NCBI RefSeq assembly: GCF_036884275.1
Contig: NZ_CP145607.1
Span: 186,001-250,000 of the forward strand
Source: Sphingomonas kaistensis
GTDB lineage: Bacteria > Pseudomonadota > Alphaproteobacteria > Sphingomonadales > Sphingomonadaceae
DNA length: 64,000 bases
Reading direction: 5' to 3'
Numbering within the stretch: position 1 is the stretch's first letter; every line of letters starts with the position of its first letter. The notes beneath the pieces were generated by a model. That model had not been told where the DNA came from, did not search any database, and worked only from the letters and a program-made list of their open reading frames with translations. This document shows positions 36,792 to 44,468 of this stretch, in pieces. Made by a program: the position numbers and the translations under genes.

Positions 36792-37714
36792 GGGTCGTCG
36801 GCCCCGAACGCACCCGCCTGACCCAGCGCGCGGCGCTGGCCAGTGTCGGAATGGCGTCCATCCTTCTCGTCGCCAAGGCATGGGCGGCGATCGCCACCGA
36901 TTCGACCGCCATGCTCGGAAGCCTTGCCGACACCGCCCTCGATCTCGTCGCCAGCCTGTTCACGCTGGCCGGCGTTCGTATCGCCGCGCTTCCTGCCGAC
37001 CACGACCACCGCTTCGGCCACGGCAAGGCGGAGGCTTTGGTCGCGCTCGGCCAGGTCGTGCTGATTGCCGCCTCGGCGCTCGGCATCGGCTGGCGGGCGG
37101 TCGACCGGCTGCTCAACGGCGCGCCCACCGCCAATGCCGAACTGGGCATCGGGGTCAGCATCGCCGCGATGGTCGGCACCGTGCTGCTGCTCGCCTATCA
37201 AAAGCGGGTGATCGCCAAGACCGGCTCGGTCGCGATCCAGACCGACAACATCCACTACAAGTCCGACCTGTTCCTGAACGGCGCGGTGATCGGCGCCTTG
37301 GTGCTCGACCAGTTTCTCCGCATCCGCGGCGCCGATGCGGCGTTCGGCATCGCCATCGCCGTCTGGCTGTTGTGGGGGGCCTGGCAGGCGGCCGGCGACA
37401 GCGTCAACCAGCTGATGGACGCCGAATGGCCCGAGGATAAACGCACCGCTTTCCTCGCGGCCTGCGCCGAATATCCCGAGCTTCGGGGCATGCACGACGT
37501 GCGCACCCGCACCAGCGGCGTTCACGACTTCATCCAGTTCCACGTCTGGGTGCCCGAGGAATGGTCGGTTCGGCAGGCCCACGACCGGCTCGATGCGGTC
37601 GAGGAAGATCTTCAGCGCCGCTTCCCCGGCACCGAGATCTTTCTTCACTTAGACCCCGAAGGACATACCGACCGCGAGGGCATGCTGCCCCACCACCTGA
37701 CGGAACGGACGTGA
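36788..37714 (+). CDS. Cation diffusion facilitator (FieF-like) metal exporter
   Basis: A 308-residue CDF transporter with six membrane helices. Metal-site residues fit FieF/YiiP: DSTAMLGSLADTALD (helix 2), DHDHRFGHGKAEAL before helix 3 and HYKSDLFLN in helix 5. The C-terminal cytoplasmic domain has HDVRTRTSG..F.QFHV. Exports Zn2+ or Fe2+ from the cytoplasm. The ATG at 36788 overlaps the pdxH stop; upstream in-frame codons are pdxH shadow. Confidence 0.92.
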   Translation: MRVVGPERTRLTQRAALASVGMASILLVAKAWAAIATDSTAMLGSLADTALDLVASLFTLAGVRIAALPADHDHRFGHGKAEALVALGQVVLIAASALGIGWRAVDRLLNGAPTANAELGIGVSIAAMVGTVLLLAYQKRVIAKTGSVAIQTDNIHYKSDLFLNGAVIGALVLDQFLRIRGADAAFGIAIAVWLLWGAWQAAGDSVNQLMDAEWPEDKRTAFLAACAEYPELRGMHDVRTRTSGVHDFIQFHVWVPEEWSVRQAHDRLDAVEEDLQRRFPGTEIFLHLDPEGHTDREGMLPHHLTERT

Positions 37715-38502
37715 CCGACCCGATCGTCCTGCCTTTCTATCAGGTCGATGCCTTCACCAGCGGCCGCCCCCTGACCGGCAATCCCGCCGCGGTAATGCCG
37801 CTGGACGGCTGGCTGCCCGACGAAATCCTTCAGGCCATCGCCGCCGAAAACAATCTCAGCGAAACCGCCTTCACCGTGCCGCTGGAGGGCGGCGAGGCGG
37901 ATTATCACCTGCGCTGGTTCACCCCGACGGTCGAAGTCGACCTCTGCGGACACGCCACCTTCGCCAGCGGACACATCCTTCTAAAGGGCGACACCGTCCG
38001 CTTCCAGACCCGCTCGGGCGTGCTCACCGTCACCCGCGAGGACGATCGTTTGTGGCTCGACCTGCCGGCCAGCCGCCTTAGCGAAGGCCAAGCCGGTGCC
38101 GTGCTGGACGCATTGGGAGTACGTGGCCCAGTCCAAATCGGCGAAGGCGGCAACGGTGCCATTCTCGTCCGGCTCGATGACGAAGCCGCGGTCCGCGCGG
38201 TGAAGCCGGACTTCGCCTGCCTGCGCCAGGTCGACGCGCTGGTGATGATCACGGCGCCCGGCACCCGCACCACCATCGCCAGCCGCGTCTTTGCCGCTTA
38301 CCACGGCATCGACGAGGACCCGGTCACCGGCTCGGCCCATTGCGCCCTCGTTCCTTATTGGGCGGCCGAGTTGGGGCGCACCGAATTCACCGCCGCGCAG
38401 GTCGGCCCACGCGGAGGCGATTTGCACTGTCGCCTCGCCGGCGACCGCGTGCGACTCGGCGGGGAAGCTCGCACGGTGATCGAAGGCACCTTCTGGATTT
38501 GA
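37711..38502 (+). CDS. PhzF family isomerase
   Basis: A 263-residue two-domain PhzF/YddE protein, related to diaminopimelate epimerase. GNPAAVMPL near the N-terminus, NNLSETAFT with the catalytic glutamate, LCGHAT and DPVTGSAHCAL are family signatures. The family isomerises or epimerises small acids; the substrate is unknown. The start is GTG at 37711 in a GTGA overlap with the CDF stop. Confidence 0.9.
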   Translation: MTDPIVLPFYQVDAFTSGRPLTGNPAAVMPLDGWLPDEILQAIAAENNLSETAFTVPLEGGEADYHLRWFTPTVEVDLCGHATFASGHILLKGDTVRFQTRSGVLTVTREDDRLWLDLPASRLSEGQAGAVLDALGVRGPVQIGEGGNGAILVRLDDEAAVRAVKPDFACLRQVDALVMITAPGTRTTIASRVFAAYHGIDEDPVTGSAHCALVPYWAAELGRTEFTAAQVGPRGGDLHCRLAGDRVRLGGEARTVIEGTFWI

Positions 38503-39740
38503 CCGGCACGGCGCTGCCCCGGAAGGTCGGCGCCGGAAGCGCGGCGCTGCTGTCCTTCAACGGCGCGGTCGGCGCGTCGGTGTTCGCCCTCCCCGCGACC
38601 CTCAACGGCGACGTGGGTCCATGGGCCGCCCTGCTGTTCCCCGCCGCCGCTCTCGTCATGCTGCTGATCGCCATTCCCTTCTCCCGCGCGATCGCGGCGA
38701 TGCCGGGTGAAGGCGGGCCGGTGGTCTATGGCTCCGCCTTCGGGCGCATTGCCGGGTTCGAGCTTGGCTGGACCTATTATGTCGCCCGGCTCGCGGCCTT
38801 CGCGGCCAACGTCCATGTGCTGGTCGATTATCTCCTGCGCTGGACCGACATCGCCCCCTCGCCCGCCTTGCGCAACACCCTGATTCTCGCCGCCATCGCC
38901 CTGCTCGCCGCGATCAACATCGCTGGGACCAGCAAGGCGATCCGACTGCTCGGCGGCCTGACCCTGCTGAAAAGCCTACCGCTGATCGCGCTTGCCGGGC
39001 TGGCGCTGGTCACCGTCCCCCTCCCCGCCTTCGGTCCCCCGCCCCCGCTCTCGGCCGCCGAAGCCAGCATCCTGCTCGTCTTCTACGCCTTTATCGGATT
39101 CGAAAATGCGGTCGCCGTCTCGGGCGAAGCGCGTGACGGCGGGCGGGACATCGCTCGCGCGATGCTGGTGACGATCTTCCTGATCGCCCTGCTCTATTTC
39201 GTGGTGCAGCTCGCTTTTTCCGCCGTCTCGCCGCCGGTTCCGGAAGGCGACAAGGCGCCGCTGCTGGCGCTCGGCACCGCGCTGCTCGGGCCGCTCGGCG
39301 CGCTGCTGATCCTGCTCGCGGCCGTCACCAGCCTTGCCGGCAACCTCCACGCCAACATGACCGCCAGCCCCCGAGTCACCCATGCGCTGGCGGCGCGCGG
39401 CGACCTGCCGGCGTGGATCGGCGCGGTGCATCCCCGTTTCGCCACCCCCCACGGCTCGATCCTGCTGATGGCCGTCCTTGTCGCCGCCTTGGCGCTGAGC
39501 GGCGGGTTCGTCTGGCTGGCCGTGGTCAGCACGCTCGCCCGAATGGCGGTCTATGCCGTCACCATCGCCGCCTGGCTCAAGATCGAGCGGCGGGGAGCCG
39601 GCAATCTTCTGCTCGGCGCGCTCGGCATCCTGCTGTGCGCGACGGTCGCGACCCAGGCCACCGCCGCCGCCTGGGCGACGCTCGCCGCGCTGCTATTCGC
39701 CGGCCTTGTGCTCTATTTCCTGGCGCGGCGCGGCCGCTAG
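38499..39740 (+). CDS. APC family amino acid permease
   Basis: A 413-residue permease with about twelve hydrophobic helices. The first helix carries GAVGASVFALP, the unwound substrate-binding loop of the APC fold, and FYAFIGFENAVAVSGE is the helix 6 equivalent. The start is TTG at 38499 (LTGTALPRK) in a TTGA overlap with the PhzF stop; no ATG lies before the first helix. Amino acid specificity unknown. Its last 48 bases overlap the NUDIX gene on the other strand. Confidence 0.88.
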   Translation: MTGTALPRKVGAGSAALLSFNGAVGASVFALPATLNGDVGPWAALLFPAAALVMLLIAIPFSRAIAAMPGEGGPVVYGSAFGRIAGFELGWTYYVARLAAFAANVHVLVDYLLRWTDIAPSPALRNTLILAAIALLAAINIAGTSKAIRLLGGLTLLKSLPLIALAGLALVTVPLPAFGPPPPLSAAEASILLVFYAFIGFENAVAVSGEARDGGRDIARAMLVTIFLIALLYFVVQLAFSAVSPPVPEGDKAPLLALGTALLGPLGALLILLAAVTSLAGNLHANMTASPRVTHALAARGDLPAWIGAVHPRFATPHGSILLMAVLVAALALSGGFVWLAVVSTLARMAVYAVTIAAWLKIERRGAGNLLLGALGILLCATVATQATAAAWATLAALLFAGLVLYFLARRGR

Positions 39741-40193
39741 CATCGCGTCCAGCGCATCGAGCAGCGGCGCCTGGCTGGCGAGGATCCGAGCGCGCGCATC
39801 GGCCATGGTCATCCATTCGACCCGGTCCATTTCGGGAAACTGCCGCATCCGGCCCGATCGCGGCGGCCATTCGAGTTCGAAGCTGTTGCTGACCAGGGTG
39901 GTGGGATCGAATTCGCCTTCGAGCGCGAACACCTCGACCAGCTTGCCGCCGTTCTGCCGAACGGTGCGAAGCGGGACGGGCGTTCCGTGCGGCACCGGCC
40001 CTACTTCCTCGGCGAATTCGCGCATTGCCGCTTCCAGCGGCTGTTCACCGACTTCCAGCGCGCCTTTGGGCACCATCCAGGCGCCCGCATCCTTGCGCGC
40101 CCAATACGGGCCGCCGGGATGGCCGAGTAGCACCTGCAAGCCGACCTTGCCGCGGCGATAAAGAAGGATGCCCGCGCTGCGTTGCTGCGGCAT
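39693..40193 (-). CDS. NUDIX hydrolase
   Basis: A 166-residue NUDIX protein with a full Nudix box, GALEVGE...AAMREFAEEVG, near residues 42-64. SAGILLYRR at the N-terminus and WPPRSGRMRQFPEMDR match the predicted NTP pyrophosphohydrolase (YtkD/MutT-like) group. The substrate is not predictable. ATG at 40193 lies 1 base after the mnmA stop, so the two are co-expressed; the 3' end overlaps the APC gene antisense. Confidence 0.9.
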   Translation of the reverse strand: MPQQRSAGILLYRRGKVGLQVLLGHPGGPYWARKDAGAWMVPKGALEVGEQPLEAAMREFAEEVGPVPHGTPVPLRTVRQNGGKLVEVFALEGEFDPTTLVSNSFELEWPPRSGRMRQFPEMDRVEWMTMADARARILASQAPLLDALDAMLAAAPRQEIEHKAGE

Positions 40194-40194
40194 G

Positions 40195-41343
40195 TCAGGC
40201 GGCGACGGCGAGGGCAGCAAAAGCGGAGCGGGTTTCCTCGATCCACCCGCCGCCGAGCAGCCGCTCGCCGTCATAAGCCACCGCGGCCTGCCCCGGCGCA
40301 ACCCCGAACTCGGGCTGGTGGAAGCGGATCACGCCGCCGTCCAGCACTGCGGGCACCGGGCGGCTTAGCGAACGGACCTTGACCTCGACCTCGCGCTGGT
40401 CCTCGCCAAGCCAGTTCCAGCTACCCACCCTGGCTTCGCTCACCGCCAATGCCTGCTTCGGCCCGACCACCAGCCGGCGCGCGTCGGGCTCGATCCGGAC
40501 TACGTACAGCGGCTCGGCCGATCCGCCGATCTCCAGCCCGCGGCGCTGGCCGACGGTGAAATGCACGATGCCACGATGCTGCCCAAGCACCCGCCCGTCC
40601 AGCCCGACGATCTCGCCCGGCGCCTCGGTTTCGGGCCGCAGCCGCTTCACCAGTCCCGCATAATCGCCGTCGGGCACGAAGCAGATGTCCTGGCTGTCGG
40701 GTTTGGCGGCGACGATCAGCCCTGCTTCGGCCGCCATGGCGCGAACCTCGGCCTTGGGCAGCTCCCCGATCGGAAAGCGCAGCAGGTCGAGCTGCTCGGC
40801 TGTGGTACCATAGAGAAAATAGCTCTGGTCGCGCGCCGGATCGCGGCCTTTGTGCAGCTCGGCCCGAGGTCCATTCGGCCCGTTCCGGACCACCCGCCGG
40901 ACGTAATGCCCGGTCACCAGCGCATCGGCGCCCAGCTCGCGCGCGAAAGCGTGGAGGTCGGTGAATTTCACCCCCTGGTTGCACAGCGAGCAGGGCACCG
41001 GCGTGCGGCCGCGGGCATAATCGTCGGCGAACCGCTCGATCACGCCCTCGCGAAACCGGCTTTCGTAATCGAGCACGTAATGCGCGATGCCGAGCTTTTC
41101 GCACACCTGCGAGGCGTCATAGATGTCCTGTCCTGCGCAGCACGCGCCCGACCGCTTCACCGCCTCGCCATGATCGTAGAGCTGAAGCGTGACGCCGATC
41201 ACCTCCGCGCCCGAACGCGCGGCAAGCATGGCCGCGACCGACGAATCGACGCCGCCCGACATGGCAACGACGACCCGCGCCGCTTCCGGCGGCTTGCCCA
41301 GCTGAAGATCGGGAAGAGTCACGGTCACGTCTTTACCCGTCAT
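40195..41343 (-). CDS. mnmA: tRNA-specific 2-thiouridylase MnmA
   Basis: A 382-residue enzyme that thiolates U34 of tRNA-Lys, -Glu and -Gln using ATP and persulfide sulfur. The PP-loop is SGGVDSS (29-35). The catalytic cysteines fit [10 protein letters not shown] and the SQDICFVP segment. Upstream of the NUDIX gene on the same strand and divergent from the hypothetical gene and sciP. Confidence 0.96.
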   Translation of the reverse strand: MTGKDVTVTLPDLQLGKPPEAARVVVAMSGGVDSSVAAMLAARSGAEVIGVTLQLYDHGEAVKRSGACCAGQDIYDASQVCEKLGIAHYVLDYESRFREGVIERFADDYARGRTPVPCSLCNQGVKFTDLHAFARELGADALVTGHYVRRVVRNGPNGPRAELHKGRDPARDQSYFLYGTTAEQLDLLRFPIGELPKAEVRAMAAEAGLIVAAKPDSQDICFVPDGDYAGLVKRLRPETEAPGEIVGLDGRVLGQHRGIVHFTVGQRRGLEIGGSAEPLYVVRIEPDARRLVVGPKQALAVSEARVGSWNWLGEDQREVEVKVRSLSRPVPAVLDGGVIRFHQPEFGVAPGQAAVAYDGERLLGGGWIEETRSAFAALAVAA

Positions 41344-41359
41344 TCACCCTCTTCCGCTA

Positions 41360-41692
41360 GTGCTGGCGAAAGGACGGAAGAAGGCGAGGGTTTTGGTCGA
41401 AAGCGTAAGGACATTGCAGGCGGCGGGCGTGCTGAACGGCGACGAGCTCGGCGCCGTGCTGAACAGCCTCGGCCCCGATGGCGCCGAGCGGGACCGCCTT
41501 GCCGCCGTGGTCGCGTTGTTCGCCAATCGCGAGAGCGACGGGGGCCGGCCGGTGCGCGGCGCCTTCGCCGGTCTCGGCCCCAAACCCGTCGCCGAGGCAA
41601 AGGTGACGAGCACGTTTACCAGCGCGCTTCACGGTTGCTTGAGAGAGCAACCGGTAAACGCTGGCTCACCGGCAACCACCCGTTCCGTCTGA
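41360..41692 (+). CDS. Hypothetical protein upstream of sciP
   Basis: A possible 110-residue protein I do not recognise. The middle (VESVRTLQAAGVLNGDEL..VLNSLG) looks like two amphipathic helices, and the codons are strongly GC-rich at third positions, as in neighbouring real genes; the last 30 residues, encoded over a hairpin, look less protein-like. The start is GTG at 41360 without a clear ribosome-binding site. Competing minus-strand frames are less convincing. The stop overlaps the sciP ribosome-binding region. Confidence 0.45.
   Translation: MLAKGRKKARVLVESVRTLQAAGVLNGDELGAVLNSLGPDGAERDRLAAVVALFANRESDGGRPVRGAFAGLGPKPVAEAKVTSTFTSALHGCLREQPVNAGSPATTRSV
41614..41659 (+). other. Two-part hairpin just upstream of sciP
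   Basis: Inner arms CGGTTGCT (41632-41639) and AGCAACCG (41646-41653) form an 8-base stem with a 6-base loop. Outer arms GTTTACC (41614-41620) and GGTAAAC (41653-41659) can extend it past an internal loop. It lies 41 bases before the sciP ATG. It may act as a leader structure for sciP or be a weak terminator of the preceding gene. Confidence 0.45.
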
Positions 41693-41699
41693 GGAAGCA

Positions 41700-41999
41700 A
41701 TGCTAGAAAACCAGAAGTTCCGCCCCCATCAGGTCATCGGTCCGCTTGGCGAGCCGCTGACGCTGGAGTCGCTGCCCAAGCCCGGCACGACGCGCTGGGT
41801 GGTTCGGCGCAAGGCCGAAGTGGTGGCTGCCGTTGCCGGCGGACTCCTGACGGTGGACGAGGCCTGCGCCCGCTATGGCCTCAGCCTCGAAGAGTTCGCG
41901 AGCTGGCAGCGCGCGGTCGACCGCAGCGGCATGCCGGGCCTTCGCGTGACCCGAATCCAGCATTATCGCCAGGTCTACGAACGCCAGCAGCGTTACTGA
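41700..41999 (+). CDS. sciP: CtrA inhibitor SciP (DUF1153)
   Basis: A 99-residue helix-turn-helix protein of the DUF1153/SciP family. In Caulobacter SciP binds CtrA and blocks activation of CtrA-dependent promoters in G1 cells. The RRKAEVVAAVAGGLLT..EACARYGLS.EEF segment is the HTH. GAGGAAG at 41691-41697 is a good ribosome-binding site. Its presence implies a working CtrA circuit in this genome and makes the CtrA-like boxes in this window more credible. Confidence 0.93.
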   Translation: MLENQKFRPHQVIGPLGEPLTLESLPKPGTTRWVVRRKAEVVAAVAGGLLTVDEACARYGLSLEEFASWQRAVDRSGMPGLRVTRIQHYRQVYERQQRY

Positions 42000-42014
42000 T
42001 AAATAGCTCGTTCC

Positions 42015-42039
42015 GGAACCGATACAGCATTTCACCGTT
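42015..42039 (+). promoter_or_regulatory. EcfG-type general stress promoter upstream of the GlsB-family gene
   Basis: GGAAC (42015-42019), a 16-base spacer and CGTT (42036-42039) match exactly the alphaproteobacterial EcfG (sigma-EcfG) consensus GGAAC-N16/17-CGTT. The -10 lies about 93 bases before the ATG of the GlsB-family gene. A second, weaker copy GGAAC-N16-CGTC starts at 42049. General stress genes of sphingomonads are read from such promoters under PhyR-NepR control. Confidence 0.75.
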
Positions 42040-42131
42040 CCCCTCTTCGGAACAAGACGTTCAGGTAGGCGTCTTGAAGCCGAACGAAACGCCCGGCGCG
42101 CAACGTCTGGGCGAAACAGGAGGGAACGCAC

Positions 42132-42389
42132 ATGGGAATTATCATCTGGCTTATCGTCGGCGGCATCTGCGGCTGGCTGGCTAGCATTGTCATGCGGACC
42201 GACGGTCAGCAGGGCATCTTCCTGAACATCATCGTCGGCATCATCGGCGCGGCGCTTGCGGGCTTCCTGCTCGGCGGTGCGGCCAGCCTCAACAACGGGC
42301 TGACCATCGAGAGCTTCCTTTATTCGCTGCTGGGCGCCATCGTCCTGCTCGCGATCGTCAACCTCGTTCGTCGCGGCCGGGTGCGCTAA
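42132..42389 (+). CDS. GlsB/YeaQ/YmgE family membrane protein
   Basis: An 85-residue protein with three hydrophobic helices (about 3-18, 30-50 and 62-80) and the Gly-rich first helix GGICGWLAS typical of GlsB/YeaQ ('transglycosylase-associated') proteins. These are stress-induced inner-membrane proteins of unknown mechanism. ACAGGAGGG is the ribosome-binding site. An EcfG promoter lies upstream and a strong terminator downstream, so it is a single-gene stress unit. Confidence 0.92.
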   Translation: MGIIIWLIVGGICGWLASIVMRTDGQQGIFLNIIVGIIGAALAGFLLGGAASLNNGLTIESFLYSLLGAIVLLAIVNLVRRGRVR

Positions 42390-42421
42390 GCAACCAGCCG
42401 ACCGATTGATGGTTTGCAATC

Positions 42422-42459
42422 GGGGTCGTCCGCTCTTGGAGCGGGCGGCCCCTTTGCTT
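42422..42459 (+). terminator. Rho-independent terminator after the GlsB-family gene
   Basis: Arms 42422-42435 and 42439-42452 form a 14-base-pair stem (two G-U pairs) around a TTG loop, followed by TTTGCTT. A strong intrinsic terminator 32 bases after the stop codon. Confidence 0.85.
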
Positions 42460-42471
42460 ATGAGGTGGCCC

Positions 42472-42753
42472 ATGCCCTTGTCCTGGATCGCCCTTTCTCT
42501 TCTCGGCGCATTGCTCGGCTGGATCGCCAGCGTGGTTTTGCACAGCGACCGCGCGCGCGACGTATTCGGCCTCGTGGCACTGGGTGCGCTCGGCGCCCTG
42601 CTCGGTGCCTTGCTGATCACGCCGTCCCTTGCCGGAAAGCTCGAATTGACCGGCTTCTCGCTGCCGGGCGTCCTGCTGTCGCTGCTCGGTGCGTTTATCG
42701 CGCTCGGGCTCGTCGCGGCGGCGGAGCGGTTCGGGCGCCGCCGCACGCGATAA
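42472..42753 (+). CDS. Second small GlsB/YeaQ-like membrane protein
   Basis: A 93-residue protein with about three hydrophobic helices; LGALLGWIASVVLHSD echoes the first helix of the GlsB/YeaQ neighbour (GWLASIVMRTD), so it looks like a diverged paralogue. The ATG at 42472 has GAGGTGG before it; the ATG at 42460 directly abuts the terminator T-run and is less likely. With a terminator in front it should need readthrough or its own promoter. Confidence 0.7.
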   Translation: MPLSWIALSLLGALLGWIASVVLHSDRARDVFGLVALGALGALLGALLITPSLAGKLELTGFSLPGVLLSLLGAFIALGLVAAAERFGRRRTR

Positions 42754-42762
42754 GCGGGTGTA

Positions 42763-43026
42763 TCAGCGACGCCGCAGCGTCAGCCGGTAGATGAAGAGGA
42801 TCAGGACCGCGCCGACAAAGGCAGCGAGAAAACCGGCGCCGTCGGTCGGCCCGCTATACCAGCCGAGCGCCCGGCCGAGAAAACCCGCCACCAAGGCCCC
42901 GCCGATCCCCAGCAGGATGGTGACGATGCAGCCGCCCGGATCCTTGCCCGGCATGACCAGCTTGGCTAGCCCGCCCGCCAGAAGCCCGATGATGATCCAG
43001 CTCAGCCAACCATAATCCTGCAACAT
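42763..43026 (-). CDS. Third GlsB/YeaQ/YmgE family membrane protein
   Basis: An 87-residue protein with three hydrophobic segments and the family's LLAGGLAKLVMPGKDPGG loop, ending in a short basic tail (LTLRRR). On the opposite strand to its two relatives and converging with the second. AGGAGG lies 9 bases before the ATG at 43026; upstream in-frame codons up to 43161 are not family-like. Confidence 0.88.
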   Translation of the reverse strand: MLQDYGWLSWIIIGLLAGGLAKLVMPGKDPGGCIVTILLGIGGALVAGFLGRALGWYSGPTDGAGFLAAFVGAVLILFIYRLTLRRR

Positions 43027-43226
43027 GCCCGTGTTCCTCCTGTCGATAAGCCTTCCGGTAACAAGCATCGTCGGTCCCGTGCAAACAACTTTCGGCGGAG
43101 CGGATGGAACCGTTGGTCGAATGACACTTGCCGCCCGTCGCGAACCTGCCTTGGGTTGCACGTGGTGAGTTATGCGTCTAATACAGTAGCGGCGTCATGA
43201 GAACGTCGAACGAAAAGGTGATCGGA

Positions 43227-44432
43227 ATGAATCGCGAGACCCGGCTGGAACGGGACGGAACCATGGTCGTGGTGGATGACACCCGCCGCCGCCGCAATCT
43301 CATCATTGCGGTGCTGGTCGGCCTGCTCGTGCTTGCCCTTGCCTTTTTCCTGTTCAACCGGGCCAACGCCCCGGCCGATGGCAAGGCCGGCGCCGCGACT
43401 GAGAAATCGGCTGCGACCGGTGGCGGCCGCGGCGGGCAGGTGCCAACCGTCACCGTGATCGTTCCCGGTCGCAGCCAGGTCGCCAAGATCATCACCACCA
43501 GCGGTGCGCTGGCGGCGCGGCGCGATCAGCCGATCGGCGCGGCCGGCCAGGGCGGCCGGGTGACCGCGGTCCTGGTCGATGCCGGAACCTGGGTCCGGGA
43601 GGGTCAGGTCCTCGCCAGGGTGGATCGCTCGGTGCAGGTGCAAACCTCGGCGCAGCTTGCCGCGGCGCTCGAATCCGCCCGCGCCAGCGCGGCGCTGGCC
43701 CAGAACGAATATGATCGCTCGGCCGCTTTGGTTGGCAACGGTTTCGTCTCCAAGGCCGATCTCGACCGCAAGAAAGCCGCTCGCGACCAGGCCAATGCGC
43801 AGGTTCGCGTGGCCCAAGCACAGCTGAATGCGACCCGCGCGGGCATCGGCCTGCTCGACATCCGCGCGCCGAGTGCCGGCCTGATCCTCCAGCGCAACCT
43901 CGAGGTCGGACAGGTCATAGGCGGCGGCAGCCAGGGCCTGTTCCGCCTTGCTCGCGGCGGGGAAATGGAAATGCGCGCCCAGCTCAGCCAGCAGGACCTT
44001 GCCGACATTCGCGTCGGCATGCCGGCCAGCGTGACTCCGATCGGCGAGATGTCGAGCGTCCCCGGCCAGGTGTGGCAGGTCTCGCCGGTGATCGATCCCC
44101 AGTCGCGCCAGGGCGAAGTGCGGATCGCCATTCCTTATTCGGCCGGCATTCGCCCGGGCGGCTTCGCCGAAGCCCGCATCTCGGCCGGCGCGACCACCGC
44201 GCCCTTGCTTCCGCAAAGCGCGGTGCTGTCCGACAACGACGGCAACTACGTCTACATCGTGAACGGCAAGAACGAGGTCGAACGCCGCGCGGTCAGGGTC
44301 GGCAGCGTGGACGAAAGCGGGGCAACCATCGTGTCGGGGCTGACCGGCCAGGAAACGGTGGTGCTCTCCGCCGGGCCGTTCCTCAATCCCGGCCAGAAGA
44401 TCAATCCCAAGCGGCAAGCTGCCGCCAACTAA
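43227..44432 (+). CDS. RND efflux periplasmic adaptor subunit
   Basis: A 401-residue membrane fusion protein: cytoplasmic N-terminus, transmembrane anchor (about 25-45), lipoyl halves around an alpha-hairpin (about 120-190), then beta-barrel and membrane-proximal domains (ADIRVGMPASV, EARISAG). It bridges the RND pump encoded next to an outer-membrane channel not found here. ATGs at 43197 and 43263 are alternatives; AAGGTGA before 43227 decides. A possible promoter TTGCAC-N17-TAATAC lies at 43156-43184. Confidence 0.9.
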   Translation: MNRETRLERDGTMVVVDDTRRRRNLIIAVLVGLLVLALAFFLFNRANAPADGKAGAATEKSAATGGGRGGQVPTVTVIVPGRSQVAKIITTSGALAARRDQPIGAAGQGGRVTAVLVDAGTWVREGQVLARVDRSVQVQTSAQLAAALESARASAALAQNEYDRSAALVGNGFVSKADLDRKKAARDQANAQVRVAQAQLNATRAGIGLLDIRAPSAGLILQRNLEVGQVIGGGSQGLFRLARGGEMEMRAQLSQQDLADIRVGMPASVTPIGEMSSVPGQVWQVSPVIDPQSRQGEVRIAIPYSAGIRPGGFAEARISAGATTAPLLPQSAVLSDNDGNYVYIVNGKNEVERRAVRVGSVDESGATIVSGLTGQETVVLSAGPFLNPGQKINPKRQAAAN

Positions 44433-44468
44433 GCCCAGGTTCAGGCCTACCGCAGGACAGTCAGGCAT

